Source of the DNA: Spirochaetales bacterium Spiro_05
GTDB taxonomy: Bacteria; Spirochaetota; Spirochaetia; Sphaerochaetales; Sphaerochaetaceae
Direction of reading: 5' to 3'
Length of the DNA stretch: 64,000 bases
Assembly (NCBI GenBank): GCA_001603115.1
Contig: LVBG01000013.1
Span: 40,207-104,206 of the forward strand
In this document: in pieces, positions 27,013-36,545 of the stretch
Numbering within the stretch: position 1 is the first letter of the stretch
Layout: each line of letters opens with the position of its first letter
The notes under the pieces: generated by a model
The model's input: the letters and a program-made list of their open reading frames with translations, nothing else
Database searches by the model: none
Told to the model about the DNA's origin: nothing
Translations under genes and position numbers: made by a program

Positions 27013-28233
27013 ATGGGACCACAAGAAACAAAGTTATTGCAACGTAAGGAATACCTCTCACAATTGATAGTATGGCGTGAAAAACACTTGATCAAGGTAC
27101 TTACCGGAGTCAGGAGATGTGGGAAATCGACGATGTTGCAGCTCTACAGAGAGTATCTGAAAAAGCAGGGTGTACAAGAGAGGCAGATCATCTCGATCAA
27201 TCTTGAGGATCTTGCCAATGAACATCTTCTGGACTACCGAGCACTGCATCAGCATGTCAAAGGTCTGCTGCAAGACGATTGCTTTACCTATGTCTTCATC
27301 GATGAGGTCCAGCAATGCAAAGGCTTTGAAAAGGCCGTGGACAGTCTCTTCATCAATGAACAGGTCGACTTGTACATCACAGGATCAAATGCATATCTGC
27401 TTTCAAGCGAACTGGCAACCCTGCTTTCAGGAAGATATGTTGAGATTCAGATGCTACCGCTCTCCTTCGCCGAGTATCTTGATTTCACCAGCACAGAACA
27501 AGTATCCCGTATGACAGCTTTCACCCGATACCTGAACCATGGTTCCTTCCCTTCTGTACCGATGCTAGGCCAGGATGACTCGGTCGTCAGGACGTACGTC
27601 GAGGGAATCTATGCCTCCATCCTGATCAAGGATGTTGCACAACGCAAAGCCATCACAGATGTAGCACTGCTCGAGAGAATCGTCAGGTTTTTAGGAAGTA
27701 GCATAGGAAGTCCCATTTCTGCAAAAAAAATCTGTGACACCCTCACTTCCAGCGGCAGGAAAGTATCCATCAATACGGTAGATGCATATCTCGAGGCTTT
27801 GCAGGAGAGTTATTGTTTCTACAAGGTCGATCGCTATGATATCAAGGGACGGAATTTTCTGAAAACCTTGGGAAAATACTATATTGTCGATCTGGGACTG
27901 CGTAATCATCTTCTATGCAATCGTGAGTCAGATATCGGCCACCAGCTTGAAAACATCGTCTACCTTGAACTCAGAAGACGCGGATACAAGGTCTCCATCG
28001 GAAAGCTTGCTGACAAGGAAGTCAATTTTGTTGCCCAGAATGCAGAGGGAATCACCTACCTGCAGGTATCAGCCTCATTGCTTGATCAAACTACCCTGAA
28101 ACGAGAGTTGGCACCTCTTCAAGCAATAGGGGACAACTACCCAAAGCTACTGCTGAGTTTGGATGAGATTGGAGCAGGAAGCAATCATGAGGGAATTCAG
28201 CAAAAGAATCTGTTGGATTGGCTTGTTCAGTAA
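27013..28233 (+). CDS. AAA ATPase with C-terminal DUF4143
   Basis: LTGVRRCGKSTMLQLYREYL Walker A, FIDEVQQCKGFEKAVDSLF, ITGSNAYLLSSELATLLSGR, wHTH, C-terminal KEVNFVAQ. Confidence 0.92.
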   Translation: MGPQETKLLQRKEYLSQLIVWREKHLIKVLTGVRRCGKSTMLQLYREYLKKQGVQERQIISINLEDLANEHLLDYRALHQHVKGLLQDDCFTYVFIDEVQQCKGFEKAVDSLFINEQVDLYITGSNAYLLSSELATLLSGRYVEIQMLPLSFAEYLDFTSTEQVSRMTAFTRYLNHGSFPSVPMLGQDDSVVRTYVEGIYASILIKDVAQRKAITDVALLERIVRFLGSSIGSPISAKKICDTLTSSGRKVSINTVDAYLEALQESYCFYKVDRYDIKGRNFLKTLGKYYIVDLGLRNHLLCNRESDIGHQLENIVYLELRRRGYKVSIGKLADKEVNFVAQNAEGITYLQVSASLLDQTTLKRELAPLQAIGDNYPKLLLSLDEIGAGSNHEGIQQKNLLDWLVQ

Positions 28234-28248
28234 CAAACACAAGAGCAA

Positions 28249-28971
28249 TCAGCCCTGCTCCGGCTCTTCCTTCTGCTGGTTTCTCAGACCATCCATCTCA
28301 ATCCTATTGGTATAGTTCAGATGCTTCTTAAGACGTGAGACACTCAGGTCTACATCACCATCCTGGATGGCTTCAAGAATTTGGCGGTGCTCATCAGCGA
28401 GACGAATGATGGTCTCGGTGTTCCAGTACTTCCTGCGGTAGTCGACCTGGTGGAAGAGTTGGGCGATTATCTGACTGAATGAATTCAACAGTTGGTTTCC
28501 GCTACAGCGGAGCATTGCGGCATGGAACTCAAGGTCAGCCTCATCGGCAACCTGGGGAAGAGAGCTGTTGTTGCGCATTTTCTCTACAATCATCTCCAGC
28601 TCGTAGATTTGGTTCGGTGTGATCCGTTTCACCACCAAGGGGATGCTGGCAAGCTCGATGACAATACGGGCTTCGATGGATTCATACAGATTGAAATTGG
28701 AAACCTGATAATTGAATTTGATCGCATCGGAAATGACATCACTATCAAAGTGGTTGATGAACGTCCCACGTCGCGGAGTTTTGGTGATGACACCCTGTTG
28801 CACCAATACATTCAGCACATTCCTCACCTGGTATCTGCTCACCTGGAAGCGCTCAGCCAATTGTTCTTCGGTTTCCACGCGACTGCCCGGGCCATTGGTA
28901 CTCTTCAGGATATAGGTTCGTATCTGTTCTTCCAATTGCATTTTCTTCTGCTTGTTATCCATCATCTCCAC
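28249..28971 (-). CDS. GntR-family regulator, FadR/FCD type
   Basis: ETEEQLAERFQVSRYQVRNVLNVLVQQGVITKTPRRGTFI wHTH; FCD-type all-alpha domain. Confidence 0.9.
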   Translation of the reverse strand: MEMMDNKQKKMQLEEQIRTYILKSTNGPGSRVETEEQLAERFQVSRYQVRNVLNVLVQQGVITKTPRRGTFINHFDSDVISDAIKFNYQVSNFNLYESIEARIVIELASIPLVVKRITPNQIYELEMIVEKMRNNSSLPQVADEADLEFHAAMLRCSGNQLLNSFSQIIAQLFHQVDYRRKYWNTETIIRLADEHRQILEAIQDGDVDLSVSRLKKHLNYTNRIEMDGLRNQQKEEPEQG

Positions 28972-28976
28972 CCTAC

Positions 28977-30443
28977 TTATGAATACATGCGTACCAGTGT
29001 ATCACTACGCTTGGCATACTGCACAAAGGCATGTGCATAGACTTCCACCCACTCCTTGCATGGAACCACGGAGGATGACTGTACGGTATCCAGCATAGCC
29101 AATGATGTGGGGTCATTCAATGACAACTGCCCAATTCTTGCACAACCGTACGCAGAATCAATGCCGGGAGCCAAAAGAAGCGTAGTGTTCAGTACTGAAC
29201 TCAATATCTCCATGAGCAAACGGTCTTTGGCCCCTCCTCCCACCACCATGATGTGTGGGGGAATCTCATCTTCCTTCATCAATGCAAGCAAGGCATCCTT
29301 GAGCGAGAAGCAAACGCCCTCCAGCACAGATCGAGCCATATGCGAACGCTTGTGTAGAAACGAGAGCCCTGAGTAGGTACCACGCAACGAGGCATTCCAG
29401 TAGGGAGTCCGCTCCCCATTGAGATAAGGATGGAAGAGAAGGCCTTCACAACCCGCAGGAGCCCTAGCTGCAAGCTCATCAAACTGCGCAAAGCCAGTTT
29501 CATCCAGGGAAAAACCTTGTTGCTCAGTCGCCCACCCTATGGCCGACCCTGCCGCATTGGTCCCCGCCTGTGAGTACCAGAGAGCATCAAGAGGAAAGGG
29601 GTAGGTCAGAAGGGAACGAATCTGCATCGGCTTTTCAGAGAGCTTATGTATGCCTCCCGCAGTTCCAATACGAATCACTACATCTCCAGCTTTCCGGGCC
29701 CCAGATCCATAGGTTTCCGTAGCACTATCCAGTGATCCGTTCACCACGGCAACCCCGTTTGGCAGTCCTAGGAGTGTTGCCATCTCAGGCAGGAGTGTTC
29801 CAACCACAGCACAAGAATCCATGATTCGGGGAAGTTGATTGGGGGTCATATCAAGATAGGAAAGCAATCGGGATGACCAGGCATGCCCTTTGCAGTCATA
29901 CAGCATGGATGACACTGCAGTCGCCGGGTCGGTTACCCACAATCCGGTCAGCCAGTGAAGCAGATAGTCCTTGGAAAAGCACACTCGCCTAACCTGTGCA
30001 TAGAGCTCAGGCTCTCGCTCCTTAACCCAAAGGAAGTGAGGAAGTGTCCATGAGGGGGAAGGCCTGTTTGCCGAGATTGCATAGATTTCTTCCTCGGCTT
30101 GCAGCAACTCCTTCACCTGGTCAGTAGAGCGCTGATCACTCCAAAGCAAGGCTCTCCGAAGAGGTCTGTCCTCTGCATCCAGCAGAACTCCGATATGAGC
30201 AGCACTGGTGAGACAGATGCTCCCCAGTGATGCCAATGATTTTGCATGCAAACCAGCAAGTTCGGCCATTGCCTTGGTGAACGCAGTCAACCAATCCTGG
30301 GGATCCTGCTCCATCCACCGTTCGTGTGGGGAGTGGGTCGGATACCGCTGGGTGGCAACCCCGATGGTCAGGCCTTGCTCATCAAGAAGACAGATCTTGA
30401 TCGAGCTGGTGCCAAGATCAATGCCCAATGCTGGTTTGCTCAT
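28977..30443 (-). CDS. FGGY-family carbohydrate kinase
   Basis: GIDLGTSSIKICLLDEQG, HPYLNGERTPYWNASLRG, VVGGGAKDRLLMEILS. Confidence 0.92.
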   Translation of the reverse strand: MSKPALGIDLGTSSIKICLLDEQGLTIGVATQRYPTHSPHERWMEQDPQDWLTAFTKAMAELAGLHAKSLASLGSICLTSAAHIGVLLDAEDRPLRRALLWSDQRSTDQVKELLQAEEEIYAISANRPSPSWTLPHFLWVKEREPELYAQVRRVCFSKDYLLHWLTGLWVTDPATAVSSMLYDCKGHAWSSRLLSYLDMTPNQLPRIMDSCAVVGTLLPEMATLLGLPNGVAVVNGSLDSATETYGSGARKAGDVVIRIGTAGGIHKLSEKPMQIRSLLTYPFPLDALWYSQAGTNAAGSAIGWATEQQGFSLDETGFAQFDELAARAPAGCEGLLFHPYLNGERTPYWNASLRGTYSGLSFLHKRSHMARSVLEGVCFSLKDALLALMKEDEIPPHIMVVGGGAKDRLLMEILSSVLNTTLLLAPGIDSAYGCARIGQLSLNDPTSLAMLDTVQSSSVVPCKEWVEVYAHAFVQYAKRSDTLVRMYS

Positions 30444-31207
30444 ACGCGCTTTGCTACCTCAATCCCTGTAAACTTCTTCTCATGATTCTTCAATGCCGTG
30501 GACAAGACTCCCATGTCATGGGAGACAAGGAAGAAGTCGATACCCTCATTCCACCAACTCTTCAGCTCATCCGGGGAACTGACTGCCAGACCAATGGGCA
30601 CATTCGCTTCCTTGCCTGCTGAAAGAACCCTATGGATAAGATCATGCAACTCATGGCTCCTGTTCGATTCCTTCAGGATATAGGATAAGTCACCCGAACC
30701 GATCAAACAACCGGTAATTCCAGGAACTGAGAGAATGCTCGTTGCGTTCATCGCAGCTTCTGGAGTCTCAATCATGACGATGAGCGAAACAAGTGCATTG
30801 AATTTTGAGAAGTACTCACTCCCGTAGAAGAAGGATCCAAGACTCCCTTTTGAACGTGTCCCGATTGGGGGGTAATAGGTGGAAAGCACTGCCTGCCTCG
30901 CCTCCTCGGCCGACTGGACCATTGGTACGACAATTCCCATCGCCCCGGCATCAAGATAACTGTTGATCGTACCGGGGGTGTTGTCGGAAACACGTGCAAA
31001 CGGAACCGGCCCATCACTGGAAGCAAGTGTGCGGATGGCTCCGGTTGCCGCAGTCTTATCAAAATGACTATGAAGCAAATCGACCATGATGAAATCGAAT
31101 GCTGTACCACTTACCATCTCAGCAACCCGTTCACTTCCCAAACAGATATCAAAGCCTACTACCGGCCTATCGGATGCCAGGGACAATCCTTTCATGTTTT
31201 GACTCAT
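30440..31207 (-). CDS. HpcH/HpaI family aldolase
   Basis: FDFIMVDLLHSHFD, LDAGAMGIVVPMVQSAEEARQAV, IVMIETPEAAMNA, GCLIGSGDLSY. Confidence 0.9.
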   Translation of the reverse strand: MSQNMKGLSLASDRPVVGFDICLGSERVAEMVSGTAFDFIMVDLLHSHFDKTAATGAIRTLASSDGPVPFARVSDNTPGTINSYLDAGAMGIVVPMVQSAEEARQAVLSTYYPPIGTRSKGSLGSFFYGSEYFSKFNALVSLIVMIETPEAAMNATSILSVPGITGCLIGSGDLSYILKESNRSHELHDLIHRVLSAGKEANVPIGLAVSSPDELKSWWNEGIDFFLVSHDMGVLSTALKNHEKKFTGIEVAKRV

Positions 31208-31229
31208 CTATATATCTCCTAAAACTTAA

Positions 31230-32522
31230 TCAACGAAACAGTGCATTTGGAATGGCAAGAACAGTCTGCGGAACCATAATGATGATGGCCAAGGCGACCA
31301 GCAACAGGATGATCATGGGCCAGAGTTCCCGTAGTATTTTCTCAAAACTCAGCTTCTCAATTCCGCAGACAGCAAGCAGCACCTGGCCAACGGGTGGTGT
31401 CGTATTGCCTATCATGGCATTGATGACAATAATCACCCCGAAATGGATGGGATCGAAACCAGATGCTGCAATGAGGGGCATCACCATCGGGACGAAGAGC
31501 ATGATGTTCACCGTGGGATCGGAGAGCATGCCCAAAATCAGGAACAGGATGTTGACGCTGAGCATGATCAGCCAACGGTTGTTCCCGGAAAAGGCCATCA
31601 TTCCCTGATAGATGATGTCTTGGAGGTTCTCAGCCGTCATGACGAAACTGAAGACTTTTGCAGCAGGCAGAAGTAGCAGGATTGAACCACAGGTTGCAAA
31701 CACCTGCTTCAAGCATTCGACGAAATCTTTCAATTTCATGGTTCTATAGAGAAAGAACCCGAGGATGAACGAGTAAAGAACGGCAAGTACCGAGGCTTCC
31801 GTTGTGGTAACCACACCAAGATAGATGCCACCAAGAAGAATCAGCGGGGTAAGCAAGGGGAAGAAGCCCTTGAGGAAGGCGAAGAACAGATCCCTGAGGA
31901 ACACCCTGACACTGGTCATGGAATTCTTGGGATAGTGTCGCTTGAGGCTGATGACATACACGTACACCATGAGTACAAGACCTATGATCAGGCCGGGCAA
32001 GACACCACCGAAGAAGAGCTTGCCTACCGACACATTGGTGACCATGGCATACACCACCATCGGGATGCTCGGCGGAATGATCGGTCCAATAGTTGATGAA
32101 GCTATGGTTACCGATGCGCTGAATTCCTTGTCGAAGCCTTCGTCAACCATTGCTTGGTAACTCAAGCGGCCAATTCCACCCACATCAGCGACGGCCGAGC
32201 CTGACATACCGGCAAAGATGATACTGGTAACGACGTTCACATGCCCCAGCCCTCCTGGGATGTAGCCCACCAGGGAATTGCAGAAGCGGAAAATCTTGTC
32301 AGCAACCGAGGTCTTGTTCATTACTTCGGCTGTCAGAATGAACATCGGGATGGCAATCAGGACAAAGTTGTCCAAGCCGGAAAACATCTGCATTGCCATG
32401 AACCCAAGGTCCATTCCCCTCATGCTGATGTACAACAGTGAGGAGGAGATCATTGCAACACTGATGGGCATGCCAAACATAAAAAGCAGAGAGAATGAGA
32501 GGAGGAATACAGCCAGCAACAT
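31230..32522 (-). CDS. dctM: TRAP transporter large permease
   Basis: DctM-type multipass protein (FAGMSGSAVADVGGIG, TIGPIIPPSIPMV). Confidence 0.95.
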   Translation of the reverse strand: MLLAVFLLSFSLLFMFGMPISVAMISSSLLYISMRGMDLGFMAMQMFSGLDNFVLIAIPMFILTAEVMNKTSVADKIFRFCNSLVGYIPGGLGHVNVVTSIIFAGMSGSAVADVGGIGRLSYQAMVDEGFDKEFSASVTIASSTIGPIIPPSIPMVVYAMVTNVSVGKLFFGGVLPGLIIGLVLMVYVYVISLKRHYPKNSMTSVRVFLRDLFFAFLKGFFPLLTPLILLGGIYLGVVTTTEASVLAVLYSFILGFFLYRTMKLKDFVECLKQVFATCGSILLLLPAAKVFSFVMTAENLQDIIYQGMMAFSGNNRWLIMLSVNILFLILGMLSDPTVNIMLFVPMVMPLIAASGFDPIHFGVIIVINAMIGNTTPPVGQVLLAVCGIEKLSFEKILRELWPMIILLLVALAIIIMVPQTVLAIPNALFR

Positions 32523-33049
32523 TATGCACCCCCGTTTGCTTGGGCAGCTTCTTGTTTGAGCAGGGCCAAGCGTGTGAATTCCTCAATGACATTCACCAAG
32601 ATGTGAATGCACATGAGCAGAAAGACGATTGGCATGATGACATAGACGTACTTCAAGGGGATACGCATCATGTTTGAGAGTTTCAGACGACCAAGCATTC
32701 GCAGTGATGGAGCGATGTACTGGAAAAAGACGACGACCATGATAAGGTCCATCACTACCTTGACCCAGAGTTGACTCCTTTTTGACAACAGGGATACAAA
32801 GGCCGTAACCCGGACATGCCCATCATTTCCCATTACATATGCGGCAGAGAGGAAACTCATCCAGATAAAGAGATAATTGTTCAGTTCATCCGAGTAATAA
32901 ATGGGTTTGGAGAGTATGTAACGGAAAAAGATGTTCAGGAGCATCATGACAAGCATCACAGCCAAGCAGGTGGAGCCTATCAGCATCTCCCCTTTCTGCA
33001 GGACACTCCGTACACGAACACACCCTTTCTGCAAGGCTGAATACTTCAT
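32522..33049 (-). CDS. dctQ: TRAP transporter small permease
   Basis: Four-TM DctQ-type protein overlapping dctM. Confidence 0.9.
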   Translation of the reverse strand: MKYSALQKGCVRVRSVLQKGEMLIGSTCLAVMLVMMLLNIFFRYILSKPIYYSDELNNYLFIWMSFLSAAYVMGNDGHVRVTAFVSLLSKRSQLWVKVVMDLIMVVVFFQYIAPSLRMLGRLKLSNMMRIPLKYVYVIMPIVFLLMCIHILVNVIEEFTRLALLKQEAAQANGGA

Positions 33050-33078
33050 GGTTCAAGTTCCTTTTTTTAAAAGAATGG

Positions 33079-33114
33079 GCAGGCAGCCGCCAATTATCAG
33101 GTCAAGCTGCCTGC
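33079..33114 (-). promoter_or_regulatory. Intercistronic stem-loop 3' of dctP (GCAGGCAGC-N18-GCTGCCTGC)
   Basis: Perfect 9-bp arms. Confidence 0.75.
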
Positions 33115-33124
33115 GACAGATTTG

Positions 33125-34126
33125 TCAGTCTGAAATTCTCTGGATCTGATTGTACAGTTCAACCCACGAAGGATTGCGTTCGAGAACCAAGCCAACACGA
33201 TCCCTGAAGGGCTTGGTATCAATCTTGTCAACAACCGTCATACCGGCTTTCTTCACTTCATCAATGAGAGCGTTCTCATTGTCGCGTACGATCTGGTCGA
33301 TGCGATCGGCTTCGAACCGGAACACTTCCTCGACAATCTTCTGATCTTCGGAAGAGAGCGAATTCCAGGTCTGTTCACTCATGATGGTACCGGCCACAGC
33401 AAGCATGTGCTGGGTAAGCATCAGGTACTTCTGCACTTCGTAGAACTTCATCGTTACAATCTGTGTCAACGGATTTTCCTGTGCATCCACAACACCTGCC
33501 TGCAATCCCATATACACATCTCCGATAGGCAAGGATGTCCCGATTGCGTTGAAGACGGTGGCGATCTCGCTATAAGGCGGGAAGTTGACGACGCGAAGCT
33601 TCAGTTTCTGGAAATCCTCAAGCTTGGTAAGCGGCCTGTTTCCCGTCATGTTCCTGAATCCGAAATTGTACAGGTCAAGCTGCTTCACCCCGACGGCCTT
33701 ACTGATATCATCTTTCAGGTTCTCGTACAGATCGCTGTTCTTGAAGTTGGTCCAGTGGCCATAGCTTCTGAATACATAGGGTCCCAGAAGCACCCCAGAC
33801 TTAGGAAGGTACTCCGAAGCGCTGTCCAGCGGAGCCATGTCCAACTGCCCCATGATTACCGCTTGCACTGCATCGTTGTAGTTTGCATAGGTCCCATTGG
33901 GATAGATGTTCAGCTCGAGACGCCCATTGCTCTTCTCTTTCAGCATGGCATTTGCCTCAAGCAGGGCAACATGTACAGGGTGGTTTGTTGCAAAGACATG
34001 AGCAATGGAAAGCTTGCGCGTGGGCTTTGCTGCAGCTTCAGCACTTCCTGCGGCAAAGATGATACCAGAAGTGAAGACGAGCACGAGCATAATTACTACT
34101 GCTCCTTTGAATCCTTTCTTCTTCAT
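33125..34126 (-). CDS. dctP: TRAP transporter substrate-binding protein
   Basis: Signal peptide plus DctP motifs (GLQAGVVDAQENPLTQI). Confidence 0.95.
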   Translation of the reverse strand: MKKKGFKGAVVIMLVLVFTSGIIFAAGSAEAAAKPTRKLSIAHVFATNHPVHVALLEANAMLKEKSNGRLELNIYPNGTYANYNDAVQAVIMGQLDMAPLDSASEYLPKSGVLLGPYVFRSYGHWTNFKNSDLYENLKDDISKAVGVKQLDLYNFGFRNMTGNRPLTKLEDFQKLKLRVVNFPPYSEIATVFNAIGTSLPIGDVYMGLQAGVVDAQENPLTQIVTMKFYEVQKYLMLTQHMLAVAGTIMSEQTWNSLSSEDQKIVEEVFRFEADRIDQIVRDNENALIDEVKKAGMTVVDKIDTKPFRDRVGLVLERNPSWVELYNQIQRISD

Positions 34127-34177
34127 GTGACACTCCTTTTGTGTAGTTCTGAACTAATTGTTCACCATTCATTCGGA

Positions 34178-34189
34178 ATTGTAAACAAT
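34178..34189. promoter_or_regulatory. Candidate FCD-GntR operator ATTGTAAACAAT upstream of dctP
   Basis: 12-bp near-perfect palindrome in the dctP promoter region; regulator gene in same cluster (28249-28971). Confidence 0.45.
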
Positions 34190-34426
34190 ATATTTTCAGT
34201 TGTCAAACTTTTTATTTCATTATTTATAGTGATTTATTTTGTGCATATATTAATATTATCTGTACCATGGGAAAGATTTAAGTAATATTTTGATAGTACT
34301 TCTTTCTATTTGTCGACAATTAAAATCCCAAGGCGCACCGTACTATACGCTTCTCTCGCAAGGACTTCACACCTGTCTTGGAATGTAAAAACCCAATACG
34401 TGCGAAACAATAGACTGCTCCATAGA

Positions 34427-34451
34427 ACGAGGCCTGGAAACCAGGCCTCGT
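34427..34451. repeat. Perfect inverted repeat ACGAGGCCTGG-AAA-CCAGGCCTCGT
   Basis: 11-bp arms, 3-nt loop. Confidence 0.9.
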
Positions 34452-34481
34452 CTCATACCGCAGTTAGGTTGGAATCTACAA

Positions 34482-34740
34482 TTAGGTGTCCAGCAACTGG
34501 TCAATGAGAGCCTTTCGCTTCTCCTTTGCTGCTTGTTGCTGTGCCATGATGCCACCAAACCACGCAACAGACTCTTCCAAATGCTGATGAGCCATATCCA
34601 GCATTGTTTGCATGGCGCGAGCACTCGTACCTCCATCAACATCCCGCTTTACCACAAATGCAAGCGGATCGAGACTCTCTTTGATCGGGGCAAAGTTCAT
34701 CAGAGCTTTGCGAGAGTACTGTGAGAACCCCATGTTGGCA
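34482..34740 (-). pseudogene. C-terminal remnant of an argininosuccinate lyase/fumarase-superfamily-like protein
   Basis: MGFSQYSRKALMNFAPIKESLDPLAFVVKRDVDGGTSARAMQTMLDMAHQHLEES...; N-terminal domain absent. Confidence 0.45.
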
Positions 34741-34754
34741 AAATACTCGAGCTC

Positions 34755-34956
34755 TATCACCACCTTGGTGGAGAATTTCAGCAAAGTAACCCATAGCATC
34801 CCACTCTTCCCTGATGAATCAGCACCGGAGAGAATGGAAATCCTGGATGCCATCATCGCCAAGGATGCAAAAAAGGCCGAGGAAAAAGCCCGTGCCCATG
34901 CCCAGCTCTGCTTTGTGAGAATCATGAGTTCGGCAACACAGAGAAACGGCTACTAA
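34755..34956 (+). pseudogene. C-terminal remnant of a GntR/FCD-type regulator
   Basis: ITTLVENFSKVTHSIPLFPDESAPERMEILDAIIAKDAKKAEEKARAHAQ resembles FCD C-terminal helices; wHTH absent. Confidence 0.5.
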
Positions 34957-35046
34957 GCACCCTCTTTCTCATCACCAACATCCCGGCCATCACGATGACG
35001 CTCCCGGCCATCATGATGTAAAGGAAGTACACAATCACTCACATGC

Positions 35047-35075
35047 AACCGCTGCAGGATGATCCTGCAGCGGTT
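35047..35075. repeat. 29-bp palindrome AACCGCTGCAGGAT-G-ATCCTGCAGCGGTT
   Basis: 14-bp perfect arms around a single base. Confidence 0.92.
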
Positions 35076-35235
35076 CTTCATTAAGGCAAGGATGAAACCC
35101 TGAGACTCATGCATTGCGATGCAACTATCATACATACCCAACAGTCCAATTCAGATTAATACATTCAACTATCTCCGATATTATACTATTGATAAAATAA
35201 TTTTATATAAGTATAATTTATTCAGAGGTGACGCA

Positions 35236-36345
35236 ATGAACACTGAAATTCTATCGGCTAACATCAAACGATACAGAAGCCAGAAAAAACTCACCCAGCA
35301 AGAACTATCAGAGCGCTCAGGAGTCTCTCTTCCAACCATCAAGAATTTGGAAAGGAGTATTGGCGTTCCACGAACCAATACGCTGCTTGCACTCACTCGT
35401 GTGTTGGACTGCACATTGCAAGAGCTTGTAAAGCCTATTGGAGAACTCTCATCTGTGCGGTTTCGTGCGGAAAACAAATTGAATCGCAGAGAACAGATTT
35501 TGGCTGAAGTCTTCACTTGGCTCAAGAATTATGCATTTTTAGAGACTCTATTGGCAGATAAGAAAGCATGGCCACTCAGTGAACTCGGCTTGACCAAGAA
35601 CTCGCTTACGCCGATCCAGTATGCACAAGAAGCAAGAAAATCCCTTGGTTTGCATAATAACGAGCCTATTCACGATATCTGTGGTCTTCTGGAAACGTGT
35701 GGGATCAAGATTCTTGGGCTTTCTTATGCATCGGATGCATTCAATGGGCTATCCGTAGGTCCGAGCGATTCGGGTCCAGCAATTGTAATCAACACTTGGC
35801 CACGGATAAGCATAGAAAGACAAATTTTCAGCACTGCACACGAGCTGGGTCATTTGTTGATGCATCAAGGTGATTATAATCGCGACACTCATACAGAAGA
35901 ACCCTCCTGCGAAAAAGAGGCTGATGAATTTGCCAGCTACTTCCTCCTCCCTGAACAAGGATTCATAAGAGAGTGGGATGAAACTGCAGGCCTGTCATTT
36001 GTCGATAGGGTCATGAAAGTCAAGCGTATCTACCATGTCAGCTACAAGACTGTCCTATACCGGCTCGACCAGAAAGGGGTTGCTGATGATTCAATTTGGA
36101 TTCATTTCCAACAGCGCTATGAAGCACTATACAATAGGAACCTCTCTTTCAAAGAAGAGCTGGTTGAGGAGCGAACCGAACCCTTTGGTTTGAAGTCTTT
36201 CGACTTCCAAGCTGATAGGTTGAGCCGTCTTGTGCGTCAGGCTGTAGAGGAAGAGAAGATATCATTGTCACGGGCAGCAGAAATCCTGCATATCTCAACA
36301 CAGCACATGATGGAACGCGTTGTCGAGTGGGAGGAATTTTCCTAA
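35236..36345 (+). CDS. XRE-HTH plus ImmA/IrrE metallopeptidase domain protein
   Basis: N-terminal HTH (LTQQELSERSGVSLPTIKNLE) and HELGH metalloprotease motif (STAHELGHLLMH). Confidence 0.92.
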   Translation: MNTEILSANIKRYRSQKKLTQQELSERSGVSLPTIKNLERSIGVPRTNTLLALTRVLDCTLQELVKPIGELSSVRFRAENKLNRREQILAEVFTWLKNYAFLETLLADKKAWPLSELGLTKNSLTPIQYAQEARKSLGLHNNEPIHDICGLLETCGIKILGLSYASDAFNGLSVGPSDSGPAIVINTWPRISIERQIFSTAHELGHLLMHQGDYNRDTHTEEPSCEKEADEFASYFLLPEQGFIREWDETAGLSFVDRVMKVKRIYHVSYKTVLYRLDQKGVADDSIWIHFQQRYEALYNRNLSFKEELVEERTEPFGLKSFDFQADRLSRLVRQAVEEEKISLSRAAEILHISTQHMMERVVEWEEFS

Positions 36346-36358
36346 TGGTCACCATTCA

Positions 36359-36430
36359 ATGATCATCGATTCCTGCTTCTTGATTGACTACACAACAGGG
36401 ACCATTCACCAAGGAATTGTTTCATGTAAT
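36359..36430 (+). pseudogene. Possible truncated PIN-like toxin start
   Basis: MIIDSCFLIDY resembles the beta1/Asp motif of PIN domains; located 13 bp after the XRE-ImmA stop; remainder not PIN-like. Confidence 0.3.
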
Positions 36431-36472
36431 GAGCCGGAGCATTATTCATCAAGCTCCGCAAATAAAGATGAG

Positions 36473-36511
36473 TATCGGCTGGGTGCCTGCAACCAGCACC
36501 CCAAGCCGATA
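36473..36511 (+). terminator. Stem-loop after the XRE-ImmA locus
   Basis: TATCGGCT-GGGTGC-N9-GCACCC-ca-AGCCGATA. Confidence 0.5.
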
Positions 36512-36545
36512 TCTTGTTCGTTGATGCTCTTCTGAAATCAGGCAA

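Noticed and set aside
34967-35021. Short direct repeat CCCGGCCATCAYGATG x2
   Set aside because: Only two short imperfect copies with no clear regulatory context; below the threshold for a separate claim.
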